From positions 1-23,827 of the forward strand of contig JAQGAU010000796.1 of the NCBI GenBank assembly GCA_034698045.1: DNA of 23,827 nucleotides. Direction: 5' to 3'. Below are positions 9,646 to 19,964 of this stretch, piece after piece. This DNA comes from Paramacrobiotus richtersi. Taxonomy: Eukaryota; Tardigrada; Eutardigrada; Parachela; Macrobiotidae. Made by a program: the position numbers and the translations under genes. The notes under the pieces were generated by a model. That model was not told the DNA's origin. It saw only the letters and a program-made list of their open reading frames with translations, and made no database searches. Position 1 is the first letter of the stretch, and the number at the start of each line of letters is the position of its first letter.

Positions 9646-10454
9646 TTAACATTTGGTTGTCAGTTCCTTTGCAAACCAGTCAAGTCCTTTGTATAGTCCA
9701 TCCCCAGTTGTTGCGCAGCACGACTGTATCTGCCACTGCACGGTAAAACAGAAAAGTTCACGTTACGTCTGTCTTGTATATTGCAGCTAATAATACATCG
9801 TTGCATACCTTGTGACTGCTAATGTCACGGAGCCCAAGTAATGTCGCAATCTCTCCAGCGGAGATGGCATGGGGCATGTCCTGTTTGTTGGCAAAACGAG
9901 GAAAGGGGCATCCCGGAGTTCATCGGCAGTGCACTATTTCGATAAACAAGTGAACCTTTTGCAGGGCTTTGGCAGTGCACTAACGCAGGCCTGAATTCTG
10001 ACTCGTCTGTTGACCAGTCGGTAGAGTCCCAGCTGTGCCTCAACCATTCGTTGCGGATCGTTACAATCGACCACATAAATGACCGCTTTGGTGTTGGGGA
10101 AGCACTGGTGCCATAATAAACGCGACCTAGCAATTGTCGAATTTGTTTGCTTATGTATTATCACGCTTCTGTCAGAGAGCGCGTATCCATACAGGCATGA
10201 AACCTTACTTTTCTGGTCCACTAACATCCCCCACCGTAAATTCTAGGTTCTTGTATAAGACTGTTTCCACGTTGAATCCTGCACATCAAGCATACATGTA
10301 CGATGTATACATATGCACTTTGTATAAATCGCTACGCGTGCATATTTTGTGTGTTTATACATGGGCGAATTACCGATTGTTGGAATCGTGCGGACAGCTT
10401 TTCTTAATCGAAGTCTGTAAAGCACGGTAGTCTTCCCGGCGTTATCCAGCCCAG
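9646..10454 (-). pseudogene. ARF-family small GTPase, exons 2-6, frameshifted and without its own exon 1
   Basis: ARF GTPases recruit coats to Golgi and endosomal membranes. Exons in transcript order: 10374-10454, 10209-10278, 10015-10126, 9809-9933, 9646-9735, with introns of 95, 82, 81 and 73 bp and good GT-AG ends. The translation shows the P-loop GLDNAGKTT, then TIPTIGFNVETV (switch 1), NTKAVIYVVDCND, FANKQD (G4) and [14 protein letters not shown] (G5), ending KELTTKC. Exon 9809-9933 is 125 nt; one base is missing just before FANKQD, in the AAAACG run at 9893-9898. The normally invariant WDVGGQ of switch 2 reads GDVSGP, losing the Trp and the catalytic Gln. No start exon is found on this strand upstream of 10454. 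The first exon needed, ending in phase 1, is found in opposite orientation at 13534-13600. The homopolymer deletion could be a sequencing error, but the switch-2 changes suggest real decay or neofunctionalisation. Confidence 0.88.
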
Positions 10455-12292
10455 CTGTTTAAAACAATGAGAAATGCATGCTTTACGTCTGCATTAAGTA
10501 TCTAGTTCTAGTTCCTATTACGGAACTCCGTCCCGGGATCACGAAATCTCCCAAACCAAACAAGCCCCGCTCGAATAGATTATGCCATCGGATAGAGCAT
10601 AGCTCAAAACGGTTGCACATGACATTTAATTTTGAACGACATCCACGGGCAGTACAGGGCAGAGAAAAAACAGATTTTTGTGCCTCACATTTGCCATACG
10701 TAATACAACCAAACATTATCAAGCGTTGCTACGACCAGATTTATGTAATCAAGAAATCGCGGAAACAATTACAGTACAACTACAGAAAACAACCTGTACA
10801 GTTGTACTAGCCCCGAAGATAGCTTTGGTATAGACTAAACCTGTAAACCGTACACACCATTTTTTTCGTTCGGGTCTTGCCAGTAAGATTGTTCACCGGA
10901 CAGAATAGATAGCGCAAAACAGACCTAATCCGATAACTTACAGTATTCTCATAATTTAAATACTAAGAGCTGGATATTTGCTTCAGTACACAATGTTCGA
11001 CCTGACGCAGAGCAAAACAACATTAACATCGGAAACGTAATTTTTCCCTTTCAGTACAATTACCGAACGTTAACCGGAAACTGAGTGATCATGAAACAAC
11101 GTACATTAAATATTAAAAACGGGACCACCTCCAGCAGTAGTGATTTTTTACAGCACCGATTTTTTAATGTCTAATTAATACCTGGGCTCGGGCGCTATAT
11201 GATCAGTGCTGAAAAACGATAACGAAAGCATTCCAACACAATGACAACGGCAAACCATTTCTTTTAGAACACTGTAGTACAGTTGTTCGTTTCTAAAATG
11301 TGCTGCGTAGCTGGGTTGCGGTGATCTCGCAAGTCCAGTTTCCCGGGTTGCAGCGGTGACCAGAAAAAAGGTGCCGAATAAAAGTACCAGAAACACCGGG
11401 GCGGGCAGCCGGTAAATCAGCAAAATTACCGGTCAGAAAGATTTCGGTTAGTATTCCGCTTTGAGCTGAGAAAATGAACGAAAATTAGCTTTTTTTGCAT
11501 TAATTTTCCACTATTCCTTGACGAAATATTCTGTTGGCTGTTTGGTTGGCTGTTAAAGCTGATAAGGGGTCAGGCCCTCATCATACAACCTTTTACAGTT
11601 CGTCCGGATACTGCTACCGAGGGCAGTACGGTAGATAGTTTGCCCTCACCCGCTTGCAGGAGCCCGAAAGGGCCGAAACAGAAACAGCGTACAGAAGAAC
11701 TGTAATGAGTCCTGTACAAAGAAAGGGCAGTGAAGCCAATTATTCCCGTAAAATTTTACATAATATAAATGTAAACTGAAAAGGTCACTCCAGTACTAGT
11801 GAACGTCTAAGAAAGTAGCCTGGAAAATAATAGTGGAACAGTCATGAAAACCGAAGAACAAATCTAGGCAAAGCCATATCAAAAATATGAACCCAAAGTG
11901 CCACATGTTCAAATCCAAAAACGAGTTACCTCATAACCTCAAAATAAAGTGAACCATCTGCGTTGTCTAACGGAAGCTACAAAAATGGCGTAACTGAAAT
12001 TCTGCGTTTACCAAAAGAACACTTTCTAACGAAAGATCAGGTGGAAATTTACCTGCGAAGCGAAGGCACTGCCAGTCTGTGACAACAAATCGGCTCCAGA
12101 TGAGTCAATCAGAACGATCCATCGAAATCCTGGTATGACTAAGTTCGAGCCTTCGAGTTTTCGACAACACTGTGCTGAACGATACTAATACTCAATGGGA
12201 AGATAATTATCATAAGTTCATAACGTACATTACCGGCACTGAATTGTGAAACCAAAAATCCGAATCATTTTAATTTGCGAAGCATTAAGATT

Positions 12293-12326
12293 CAAGAAAC
12301 CCTGAAGTGGCAGCCGAAGGTGTTTC
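12293..12326. repeat. 34-bp dispersed repeat, copy 1
   Basis: Begins CAAGAAACCCTGAAG and ends CCGAAGGTGTTTC. It matches copy 2 (13007-13040) at 32 of 34 positions, in the same orientation. The inner ends GAAAC and GTTTC are inverted repeats, so the element can fold imperfectly. Confidence 0.75.
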
Positions 12327-13006
12327 AAAAGGTTAGGGAACAGATGAATCTCGTTAAAACATGCTGTATGACCGGTTAATTCAGTGGCAAAAGTGCCCGG
12401 CGCACACATTTATCTTGTGAACCGGCCGATCCGTCAGGAGAACGGAAATTCCGTCCAGCTTAAAACCATCCCGCCTATAAAATCTTCCTTCCCAAGAATC
12501 TGCGTGATCCGGGCTCCAGGGAGATCAACTTAAAGGTCATTTCGACACTTTTGCCTGACTCATTTTAAAAAAAGGAAGTCCGTTTCAATCGGACACTGCT
12601 GCAGCCGGAGCTCTATAAGCAGTTGGTTTCTAATGGCAAAAGTGTCCTGGTCAAGCCGTTTGGCGAAAAACAGCTGCTCACTTGCTCCCGCCAACCAAAA
12701 ATATGTCTAAATGACCCTTAGACCAGTGCACGCGGATCTTGCTGAGGCTCGAGCCTCAGAAAAAAATTCCTTGGGTGGGTAAAACTTGCGCCTTGCAAAG
12801 ATTTTGTGTTTTACCGTCCGAGCGATTTTGTCAGTTACAGGACAGTGTGTACTACAGTAGAGATATGGAGTTCACCAAATTAAGAACAATGAAGAAGAAT
12901 CCCAAGAAAACAAACTCAGTTCATCGTCCAAGGATGTAGGAATCGAGCGGAACTGACGAATTACTGAACAATTAAAATTTTTCGAATCAGTTCTGAACAC
13001 GGATCT

Positions 13007-13040
13007 CAAGAAACCCTGAGGCGGCAGCCGAAGGTGTTTC
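13007..13040. repeat. 34-bp dispersed repeat, copy 2
   Basis: The second copy of the element at 12293-12326, in the same orientation, 681 bp between copies. The left flanks are also loosely similar (A/T-rich with a GAATC-like word), hinting that the duplicated unit was once longer. Confidence 0.75.
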
Positions 13041-13267
13041 TTGTATGAAATAATTTGTCAGCAAGTACACGTACGACTAGCCAACGTGAATTAACTACCA
13101 AGTTCCTAGCTATATACCTGACAATGGTACGAATATAATTATTAATAACCAATTGATTCACGCGCAACTTATTACAGCGATAAGTAGCTCGGAGTTCGTA
13201 GTGCTAACTTTTGTATGAAAACTATATTATATGAAGGACATTTAGCTGCTAAGCGTTGCAGCACTCG

Positions 13268-13275
13268 TATAAAAG
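13268..13275 (+). promoter_or_regulatory. TATA box candidate upstream of the ARF first exon
   Basis: TATAAAAG in a G/C-containing context, 266 bp upstream of the ARF-like ATG at 13534 and on the same strand. If functional it would imply a 5' UTR of about 235 nt. Confidence 0.3.
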
Positions 13276-13533
13276 CTAGCTTTAGTTAAGAAAGAGAAAG
13301 ATCCATTTGGCGGTGCTGAGTTGTCCTGTTCCAACACAGAACAGCAGTCAAGTTTCGCATGTTCCTTACTGTAAAATCATGCTACCAAACGGACAGCCAG
13401 TTTCAACAAACTCACACACATATAAACAAGTCAGCTGCACCACACTAATTATAAATCTTAACTATCTTCGGTTGACGTAACTTCCGCGCGGCATATCCTA
13501 ATAGTGTAATCCATAAGTACACAGCTTCGGAAC

Positions 13534-13600
13534 ATGGGTATGCTTTTTTCGCGTGTTTGGAATTCAGTGTTCAAAATGGATCCCATGAACGTTTTAATGG
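13534..13600 (+). pseudogene. Orphan first exon of an ARF-family GTPase (22 codons + 1 nt)
   Basis: The exon starts MGMLFSRVWNSVF and ends NVLM plus one G, before a strong donor GTAAGA at 13601. This is the ARF N-terminal layout: Gly 2 for myristoylation, an amphipathic helix, then hydrophobic residues leading to GLD-AGKTT. It ends in phase 1. The - strand ARF exon at 10374-10454 begins with exactly the two bases needed; joined they read LM-A-GLDNAGKTT. The lengths also fit: 67 + 81 + 70 + 112 + 125 + 90 nt is one base short of 182 codons, the ARF norm of 181 residues plus stop. No further ARF exon follows on the + strand before P450 gene 4. It is probably separated from its partner by an inversion or an assembly error. 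If it is transcribed alone the product is meaningless. Confidence 0.8.
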
Positions 13601-14247
13601 GTAAGAAGTTTAGATATCCACGTCACCAGATGGTATCATTCTAATGTTGTTCTACACGTGCAAATAAAAATTTAGACGATATCCTAATGGCGTATGCGAT
13701 TGCTGATTCATCGGTTACTAAACTTCAAAGAACCTGATGAAGTGAAGTGTCGGTGCACAAAGAATTTGTATGAGCAAATAAAGTGACTAATAGGCAATAA
13801 TGTTCACAGCGGCAAGAACATCAGTCACAACAGCGGCAAACATCCGTGCACACTGGGTTTACCGTAAACTGGCCTGCATGATGCAGGCTGCATCGTTGTC
13901 TGTAATTTCCCACATGTGCCAGATTAATGTTTGTGCCTAATTTTACATTTACATCAAACTGCAGGTAAACTGCAGCAGGAACAATGGCTTTACGTTCAAC
14001 GGCACAACTGCTCAAATTCAGTGTTTGAGCGAACACCGGTTACTGTTTTCGGAAGCATTTTCGGAATCGTCCGAGTCGACCACGCTAGTATGGTTGCTGT
14101 AAAGTTATCCATTCTTGCAACGTTGGTTGACAAAACCACACTGCATATAGGTCCATAATAATGCGGCTGTACACCTGTCTTCTTGCCAGTCTATGACAAA
14201 ACCTGTCTTCTTCCACTATCTGGACTGGAGGTTTTATCCGTTACGGG
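13601..14247. other. Spacer between the ARF first exon and the gene 4 promoter block
   Basis: I see no gene. Around 14108-14135 it resembles the upstream flank of P450 gene 3 (6343-6380), followed by an extra segment of roughly 80 bp not found there. Confidence 0.45.
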
Positions 14248-14327
14248 CATTCATATAATACAGTGTTTATTCTTGAGTTATCGAGCGCGGAAGCAAACTG
14301 CTCCATCAGCATATCGGCAATCCGATA
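14248..14327 (+). promoter_or_regulatory. Conserved upstream block of P450 gene 4
   Basis: CATTCATATAATACAGTG (14248-14265) and an element beginning TGCTCCATCAGCATATCGG (14299-14327, 29 nt) match the gene 3 block in order and spacing (51 versus 55 nt between element starts). The ATG follows the second element start by 135 bp. TATAATA within the first element could act as a TATA box. Confidence 0.5.
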
Positions 14328-14433
14328 CGATTCTTACAACATGCGGTTGCACTGCCATTAAAAACGCCGACTATATGTAGTAAAATCATAAAGCTTTACG
14401 TGTTCTCGTACAGTCGATTCCCTGCATGATACT

Positions 14434-16818
14434 ATGGCACTTTTGTGGATTGCTGCTGTTGTTCTGGGCTTAATCGCCTACATGGTTTAGTAAGTTGTTG
14501 GTAAACTGGTGAAAGCGGATAATTTTCATTGACTATTAATTTTCCTGTTGTACAGCGATGCATTTCGCAAGAAAACGTACTGGCCAGATAAAGGAATTCC
14601 CACTGTTCCGGGACTGCCACTTGTTGGCAGCTTGTTTCTACAGGGCGTTGTAAAGGTACGGTACTTACGTACAGATATTTCCACTGCTTCACCTCCAGTT
14701 TCATGTCGACGCATCGTTTGTGAACTGTTCACAGCCCGGTGGAGAAACGTTCGAGGTGAAATGGACCAAGAAGCTCGGCCGCATTTTTGGGTAGGCATTC
14801 ATTGTTATAACGCAAACCCACGCTTTCTTTCATAACACAATGCCGGGTATTTTAGTTACTTCGATGGGCCGAGACCAGTAGTCATGATCAGCGATCTGGA
14901 TATGTTAAAGAACATTATGGTCAAAGACTTCTCCCACTTTGCGAATCGCCGAGTAAATCTTTGAAATCGGAAGGACTGTTCGATTGTTTCTCAAATGTTG
15001 CATCGTTTCTTGTTCAGGATTTTGGCATTCCCGGTCCAATTATGGAACAAAACGTCGAGAATCTCCGCGATCAACATTGGAAGGTATAGCTTCGCGCCGC
15101 GCATGAAATCGACGAATAATATGACAAGTATTGTGAACGTTTACAGAATATGCGGAGCGTCCTAACACCGGCATTTGCATCAAGCAAACTAAAGCAGGTA
15201 TAACAAATCAAGGTTGTTCATACTTTTCCTAATATGGTCACTTTGCTTGTCAGATGAATCCAACGATTAAAGAGTGCTCAGATGATCTGTTACGAAAAAT
15301 GGACGAGTATGCAGACAGCGGGGCTGATTGTCCCGTCAAAGATCTGTACGGGCAATTGACCATGGATGTCATTGCGACGGCCTTCTTCGGGACAAGGATT
15401 AATTCGCAAGACAACCCCAACAGCGGATTTGTCCAGCATGCAAAAAGCATTTTCGACTTAGCCCAGTTCGAGTTAACCCTGCTTGCCACTAGTAAAAACT
15501 GATTTGAAAAAGCAGACGGCATATGAAATGACAACTGTGATCTGTGTTGCAGTGATCTTTCCTAACATCGGCCGGAGTATCTTACGAGCGCTAAAGTTCC
15601 AAACGGTCCCCAAAGCTGCAGTGGATTTCTTTGTCAAGAGTACGAAAGAGATCGTCAAGATGCGTCTTGATTCTAAACAGGTCTTTAATGAGAAAGGCTC
15701 ATTTCGTTCGCTTTTTGTTTTAATACCCAGCGCACTCACAGGTGCGCAAGGATTTTCTGCAGCTAATGTTGAACTCCCTAAAGTCGCAAAATCCCAGCGA
15801 GTCTACTAAGGATGCACCAGCGGTAGTGAAAAGTGATACGGCCAGTGAAGCGGATGTGGCTTCTTCCGGATTAACCCTGGGCGATAAACCGCTGAGCCAT
15901 TCCAATTACAAAATTTCAAGCGAGGTAAACTGGCATTTTGGTGACAAACATTTTGGGATCATGTGCACATACGCTGCGAATTCGTTGAAGCTTGCTAATT
16001 CAACTAGATACAATCTATTTCAGGAGCTGGTGGCTCAGTCAATCATCTTCTTCGTGGCCGGCAACGAAACCAGCGCTAGGACCTTGACTTTTCTGACCTA
16101 CTGCTTGACAGTTAATCCGGACATTCAGGAGAAACTGCGCAAGGAGATCTTTGCCGTGTTGGATGACAAAGAGAATGTAGAGTACGATGATTTGGCTGAA
16201 ATGCGTTATCTGGATCAGTGTGTCAACGAAGCACTCCGCCTGTACCCGCCCGTCACTCGCACAGAACGGGACACCAGCGAAGACTGGGAGCACAACGGTG
16301 TTAAGCTCGAAAAGGGCACCATCGTTGCTGTTCCGATTTTTGTCATTCACCGCGAACCCGAGTACTGGCCGAATCCCGAAGTATACGACCCGGAAAGGTA
16401 AGTGTTCCTCTTCTGTTTACTGTGCTGCAACGTTGCTGTATCTTGTACGACGCACGCTTTGGTCAAAAGTTAACAGCAATAACTATGTAGGTTCTCTCCT
16501 GAGAATAAGCAGAAAATCCGACCGTACTCTTTCATGTCATTTGGACAAGGCCCACGAAGCTGCATCGGAATGCGGTTTGCCTATTATGAAATTAAAATTG
16601 TTATGGCACACCTGCTGCACAAATACCGTTTCGTCAAATGCAGCCAGACACAGGTCAGGAGATGAATTCGGATTCATACTTCAGTCGCTAAATTCCCGAT
16701 AGCCGCTGATTGCATACTATTTAGCCTGTTGTGGTTGTAGGTGCCTCTTATTCTGAATGACGAAAACGGTTTCTTGGGGACGGAAAAGGGTGTTTGGGTC
16801 AAAGTTGAAAGACTTTAG
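14434..16818 (+). CDS. Cytochrome P450 gene 4, CYP3 clan, subfamily B (12 exons, 529 aa), divergent active-site motifs
   Basis: Exons: 14434-14489, 14556-14655, 14735-14790, 14856-14952, 15018-15083, 15147-15197, 15254-15491, 15553-15680, 15742-15924, 16024-16397, 16491-16653, 16741-16818. The frame is intact. The anchor is nearly identical to gene 3 (MALLWIAAVVLGLIAYMV). It differs from its four paralogues at the I-helix, which reads AGNETS (337-342) instead of AGYETT; at the K-helix, EALR (394-397) instead of ETLR; and in the heme loop, FGQGPRSCIG, with Ser for Asn next to Cys 474. The Glu-Thr pair, the ExxR residues and the heme Cys are all kept, so the enzyme should still bind heme, probably with altered substrate or oxygen-activation properties. 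Intron 15925-16023 is 99 nt and open in frame. One codon is missing in exon 2 relative to genes 3 and 5. Predicted ER monooxygenase; the substrate is unknown. Confidence 0.94.
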
Positions 16819-17278
16819 AGCCGGAAAACTATCGTGCGGTTAAAATGGCATACGTATTAATTCTGCCGGTTGTGTGATCTTGTACGAAGTTGCTTTCTTG
16901 CTGGAGGAAAAAAGTCTTTAAAATCGTGAACCAGGAACGCTTTCGCTTTGTGGAGAGCCAATTAAAATTTGTTGTGTGACTAGCAATAGGCATTGTGAAT
17001 GGTCGATAACTACCTTCTCGGTTAACTCAGTATAATTTTGCACATACTTTTTTGCGCAGTTTTTGATTAAACGGCAAATTTCACTATTACAATCCAGACC
17101 CGCTGTTCAAGTGCAGACTTACGTAACAAAAGTACACCAGACACTATCAACAGAACTGGAAGTAAATAACATGGTTGATGCAATTTTATGTACCCTTACA
17201 ATCAGCATCTTTGCACCCGACTGTCTGATAAACCTGTTCCCCATTATTTGTGTATAAATGCTTAAGCACTCTTATCCA
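16819..17278. other. 3' flank of P450 gene 4 and spacer
   Basis: I see no gene. A variant polyadenylation hexamer, ATTAAA, lies at 16961-16966, and TATAAA at 17253-17258 may belong to the promoter of gene 5. Confidence 0.45.
17253..17258 (+). promoter_or_regulatory. TATA box candidate, P450 gene 5
   Basis: TATAAA 225 bp upstream of the ATG and 26 bp before the first conserved element of this gene. It is supported only by motif and position. Confidence 0.3.
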
Positions 17279-17366
17279 TATTCAATATCATACACAGTGC
17301 AGAATGCCGGCAGCCGATATGTCTCGCGTATGGAACGCCGACTTCAAGTGCTCCATCAGCAGATCG
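17279..17366 (+). promoter_or_regulatory. Conserved upstream block of P450 gene 5
   Basis: A more diverged copy of the block seen before genes 3 and 4. TATTCAATATCATACACAGTG (from 17279) corresponds to element 1, and TGCTCCATCAGCAGATCG (17349-17366) to element 2, 129 bp before the ATG. The surrounding sequence is much less similar, so the survival of these words is suggestive of function. Confidence 0.45.
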
Positions 17367-17477
17367 TTAAACCAACAACCTTCCCACCTCATGTGTTGAC
17401 ATTTGCATCATAACATCGATCGACGACTCGACGCCTGGTGCTTACCATATTCAGTAGACCAACTTTTTTTTGGCAAA

Positions 17478-19964
17478 ATGGCGCTGTTTTGGATTGCAGC
17501 TGTTGTTTTGGGGCTTGTCTCGTACATTATCTAGTACGTTCTCGAAACATCGATTAATTTATTACTCCTTAATAAAACTTTACTAAATGTATCGTTGTAT
17601 AGCGATGCTTTCCGGAAGAGAACCTACTGGTCGGAAAAAGGAATTCCTTCCATTCCAGGTTTGCCGATTCTTGGCAATGTGCTCCAACAGGGCGGATTCG
17701 GAAAGGTAAAGCACGGCATAGGGATATTTCACCACATTTGATTAATTTCTGCTGGTGTATTCCGTTAGCCTGGCGAAGAGACGTTCGACTTGAAATGGAC
17801 CAAGAAGCTCGGACGTTTGTTTGGGTATGCGTTTACTCTCCAAACTGAGTTTCGCATGCAAAGGAGCTAATGCGATAAATGTTCTGCAGCTTCTTTGACG
17901 GATCAACACCGGTAGTCATGGTCAGCGACCTGGAGATGCTGAAAAGCATTATGGTCAAAGATTTTTCCCATTTTGTCAACCGGCGTGTAAGTATAAGCAG
18001 CAACACTAAAATCAATTCCAAAACAAACCACTGGACAGCTTAAATGCAAGTTATTTGTTTAGGAGGTCGGTATAAATGGTCCTGTGATGGAGCTGAATGT
18101 GATAGACCTTCGTGATCAGCAGTGGAAGGTATTCCCATAGGCCCGATCACACTTTGGCAGAAATCTAAAAGGTTCAAACTTTAGAATGTTCGGAGTGTGC
18201 TGACGCCCACGTTCGCCTCTGGAAAAATTAAGCAGGTAACAAATTCTGCTTGATGAGATTTCCCAACATGTGGTTTAGCGTTTGTCTGTTAGATGAACCC
18301 CTTGATCAAAGAATGTGGAGACGACCTGCTACGCAAAATGGGAGATTACGCAGCCAGCGGAGAGGATTGTCCTGTCAAGGAGTTGTACGGCCGATTGACC
18401 ATGGATGTTATCGCTACGACTTTCTTCGCCACGAAAATCAACTCACAAGATGATCCGAATAATGGTTTCGTCCTGCATGCCAAAAGCATTTTCAATTTGA
18501 GTCAGTTCAGCCCGCTGATCCTCCTTACCAGTAAGATTGTGTCAGTCAACTCGAGTACTTGAACCGTAATTCACTAAACTGGGTATAACCGATTTAGCCC
18601 TCTTTCCAAAATTGCGAACGGTACTGCGAGCACTGAACTATTCGAGCTTTCCCAAAGACGATGTGGACTTCTTCGTGAAAAACACCGAAGAGATAATCAA
18701 AATGCGAGTTTCTTCGAAACAGGTACTTTCTTATGTTCCTGACCTCTTGTATATGTTTGCCGGGAAATTAGGCCGTTGTCAGATTGTTATATTGTAGGTG
18801 CGGAAAGATTTTCTGCAACTAATGCTGAACTCCTTGAAATCTCAAAGTGCCTCTCAGTCCACGAAGGAAACTCCCACGGTTGTTCGAAATGATACCTCCA
18901 CTGAAGCCGATGTGGCCTCGTCTGGGTTAACACTGGGTGACAAACCGTTGACCCACTCCAACTACAAGTTAACGAATGAAGTACGTTTTCGGAAGAATGT
19001 TTAAAGTGCTTTCCAATCTTATTTCTTGGCATTTTTAAGTTAAACGTTTGGTTTGAGTTATTCGTTTTGTGTAGGAATTAGTGGCGCAAGCGATCATCTT
19101 CTTCCTGGCCGGTTACGAAACCACAGCCACGACCTTAACCTATCTGACCTACTGCTTAACACTCAACCAGGATGTCCAGGAGAAACTGCGCAAAGAGATC
19201 TTTGCCGTGTTGGGCGACAAAGAGAATGTGGAGTACGATGACTTGGCCGAGTTAGGCTACTTGGATCAGTGCATCAACGAAACACTCCGTCTGTATCCGC
19301 CCATCACCCGCACAGAGCGAGACACGAATGAAGACTGGGAGTACAATGGTGTCAAGTACGAGATGGGCACCATCGTGGCTATTCCCATCTTTGCCATTAA
19401 TCGCGATCCCGAATACTGGCCGAATCCCGAAACATACGACCCGGATAGGTTTGCGAAATTCTTCTCTACTTACTGTAGCTTTCTGTTTTATGTATGGTCT
19501 GGACTGAATAGTTAGCGGTTCGTTAGGTTCTCTCCTGAAAACAAGCAGAACATCCTACCATATTCTTTCATGTCATTTGGGCAAGGTCCGAGGAACTGCA
19601 TCGGCATGCGATTTGCCTACTATGAAATCAAAGTCGTCATGGCCAACCTGTTGCGCAAATACCGTTTCGTCAAGTGCAGTCAAACTCAGGTACTACAGTG
19701 TAGCGTGCTAACGGAAACTCCAACAATTTTACCATTTTTCTGACGCATCCTTAATTGTTAGTAACGTATGTTCTGCTACGAAAACCGTTTGGTTTTAATA
19801 ATTAACAGTGCAAGAGTACTTTAGCCTCTGTTACTTTTGTACAGTCTTATGGCCTCGGTATACTTCTAACTGATTCTTGTTCGTAGGTGCCTCTTATTGT
19901 GAAAGACGAAGTTGGATTGCTGGGTACAGAAAAAGGTGTTTGGGCTAAAGTCGAAAGGGTTTGA
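17478..19964 (+). CDS. Cytochrome P450 gene 5, CYP3 clan, subfamily B (12 exons, 529 aa)
   Basis: Last gene of the array. Exons: 17478-17533, 17603-17705, 17769-17824, 17890-17986, 18063-18128, 18185-18235, 18293-18530, 18598-18722, 18798-18980, 19075-19448, 19527-19689, 19887-19964. All phases close. The anchor is MALFWIAAVVLGLVSYII. Motifs: AGYETT (337-342), ETLR (394-397), YDPDRF, and FGQGPRNCIG with heme Cys 474. It has the subfamily-B exon layout. It differs from genes 3 and 4 in the first helices (GFFDGSTPVVMVSD) and in exon 5, which starts EVGIN instead of DFGIP. It lacks one codon in exon 8, where its sequence is shorter like subfamily A. The final intron (19690-19886, 197 nt) is the longest in the array. 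Predicted ER monooxygenase; the substrate is unknown. Confidence 0.94.

Larger units (their letters stand above)
10455..13533. other. Gene-poor stretch separating the two ARF pieces
   Basis: I find no intact gene in these 3 kb. From about 11640 to 12300 the + strand is markedly A- and purine-rich and dense in stops. From 12467 to 12721 the + strand has 84 codons broken by a single stop at a run of A, which might be decayed coding sequence but matches no family I know. A 34-bp element occurs twice (12293-12326 and 13007-13040). The mix suggests an old, eroded mobile element, but I see no terminal repeats, reverse transcriptase or transposase motif. Confidence 0.4.

Noticed and set aside
9218..9652. 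144-codon - strand open frame
   Set aside because: It covers the P450 remnant in antisense and overlaps the real ARF stop region in another frame; it resembles no protein.
10483..10722. 79-codon - strand frame upstream of the ARF exons
   Set aside because: Tested as a possible ARF first exon, but it lacks the MG start and N-terminal helix pattern and has no suitable phase-1 donor.
11175..11423. 82-codon - strand frame with a signal-peptide-like hydrophobic start (LPAPVFLVLLFGTFFLV)
   Set aside because: It begins with TTG, no in-frame ATG or clear splice acceptor precedes it, and the rest is not protein-like. Worth keeping only if transcripts appear.
14046..14158. Possible second ARF fragment on the - strand (GTGGTCGACTCGGACGAT reading VVDSDD)
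   Set aside because: Only about 20-30 bases resemble the ARF exon at 10015-10126, and part of the region is better explained as the duplicated P450 upstream flank.
16187..16702. 171-codon + strand frame overlapping P450 gene 4
   Set aside because: Wrong frame relative to exons 10-11, which carry the P450 motifs.
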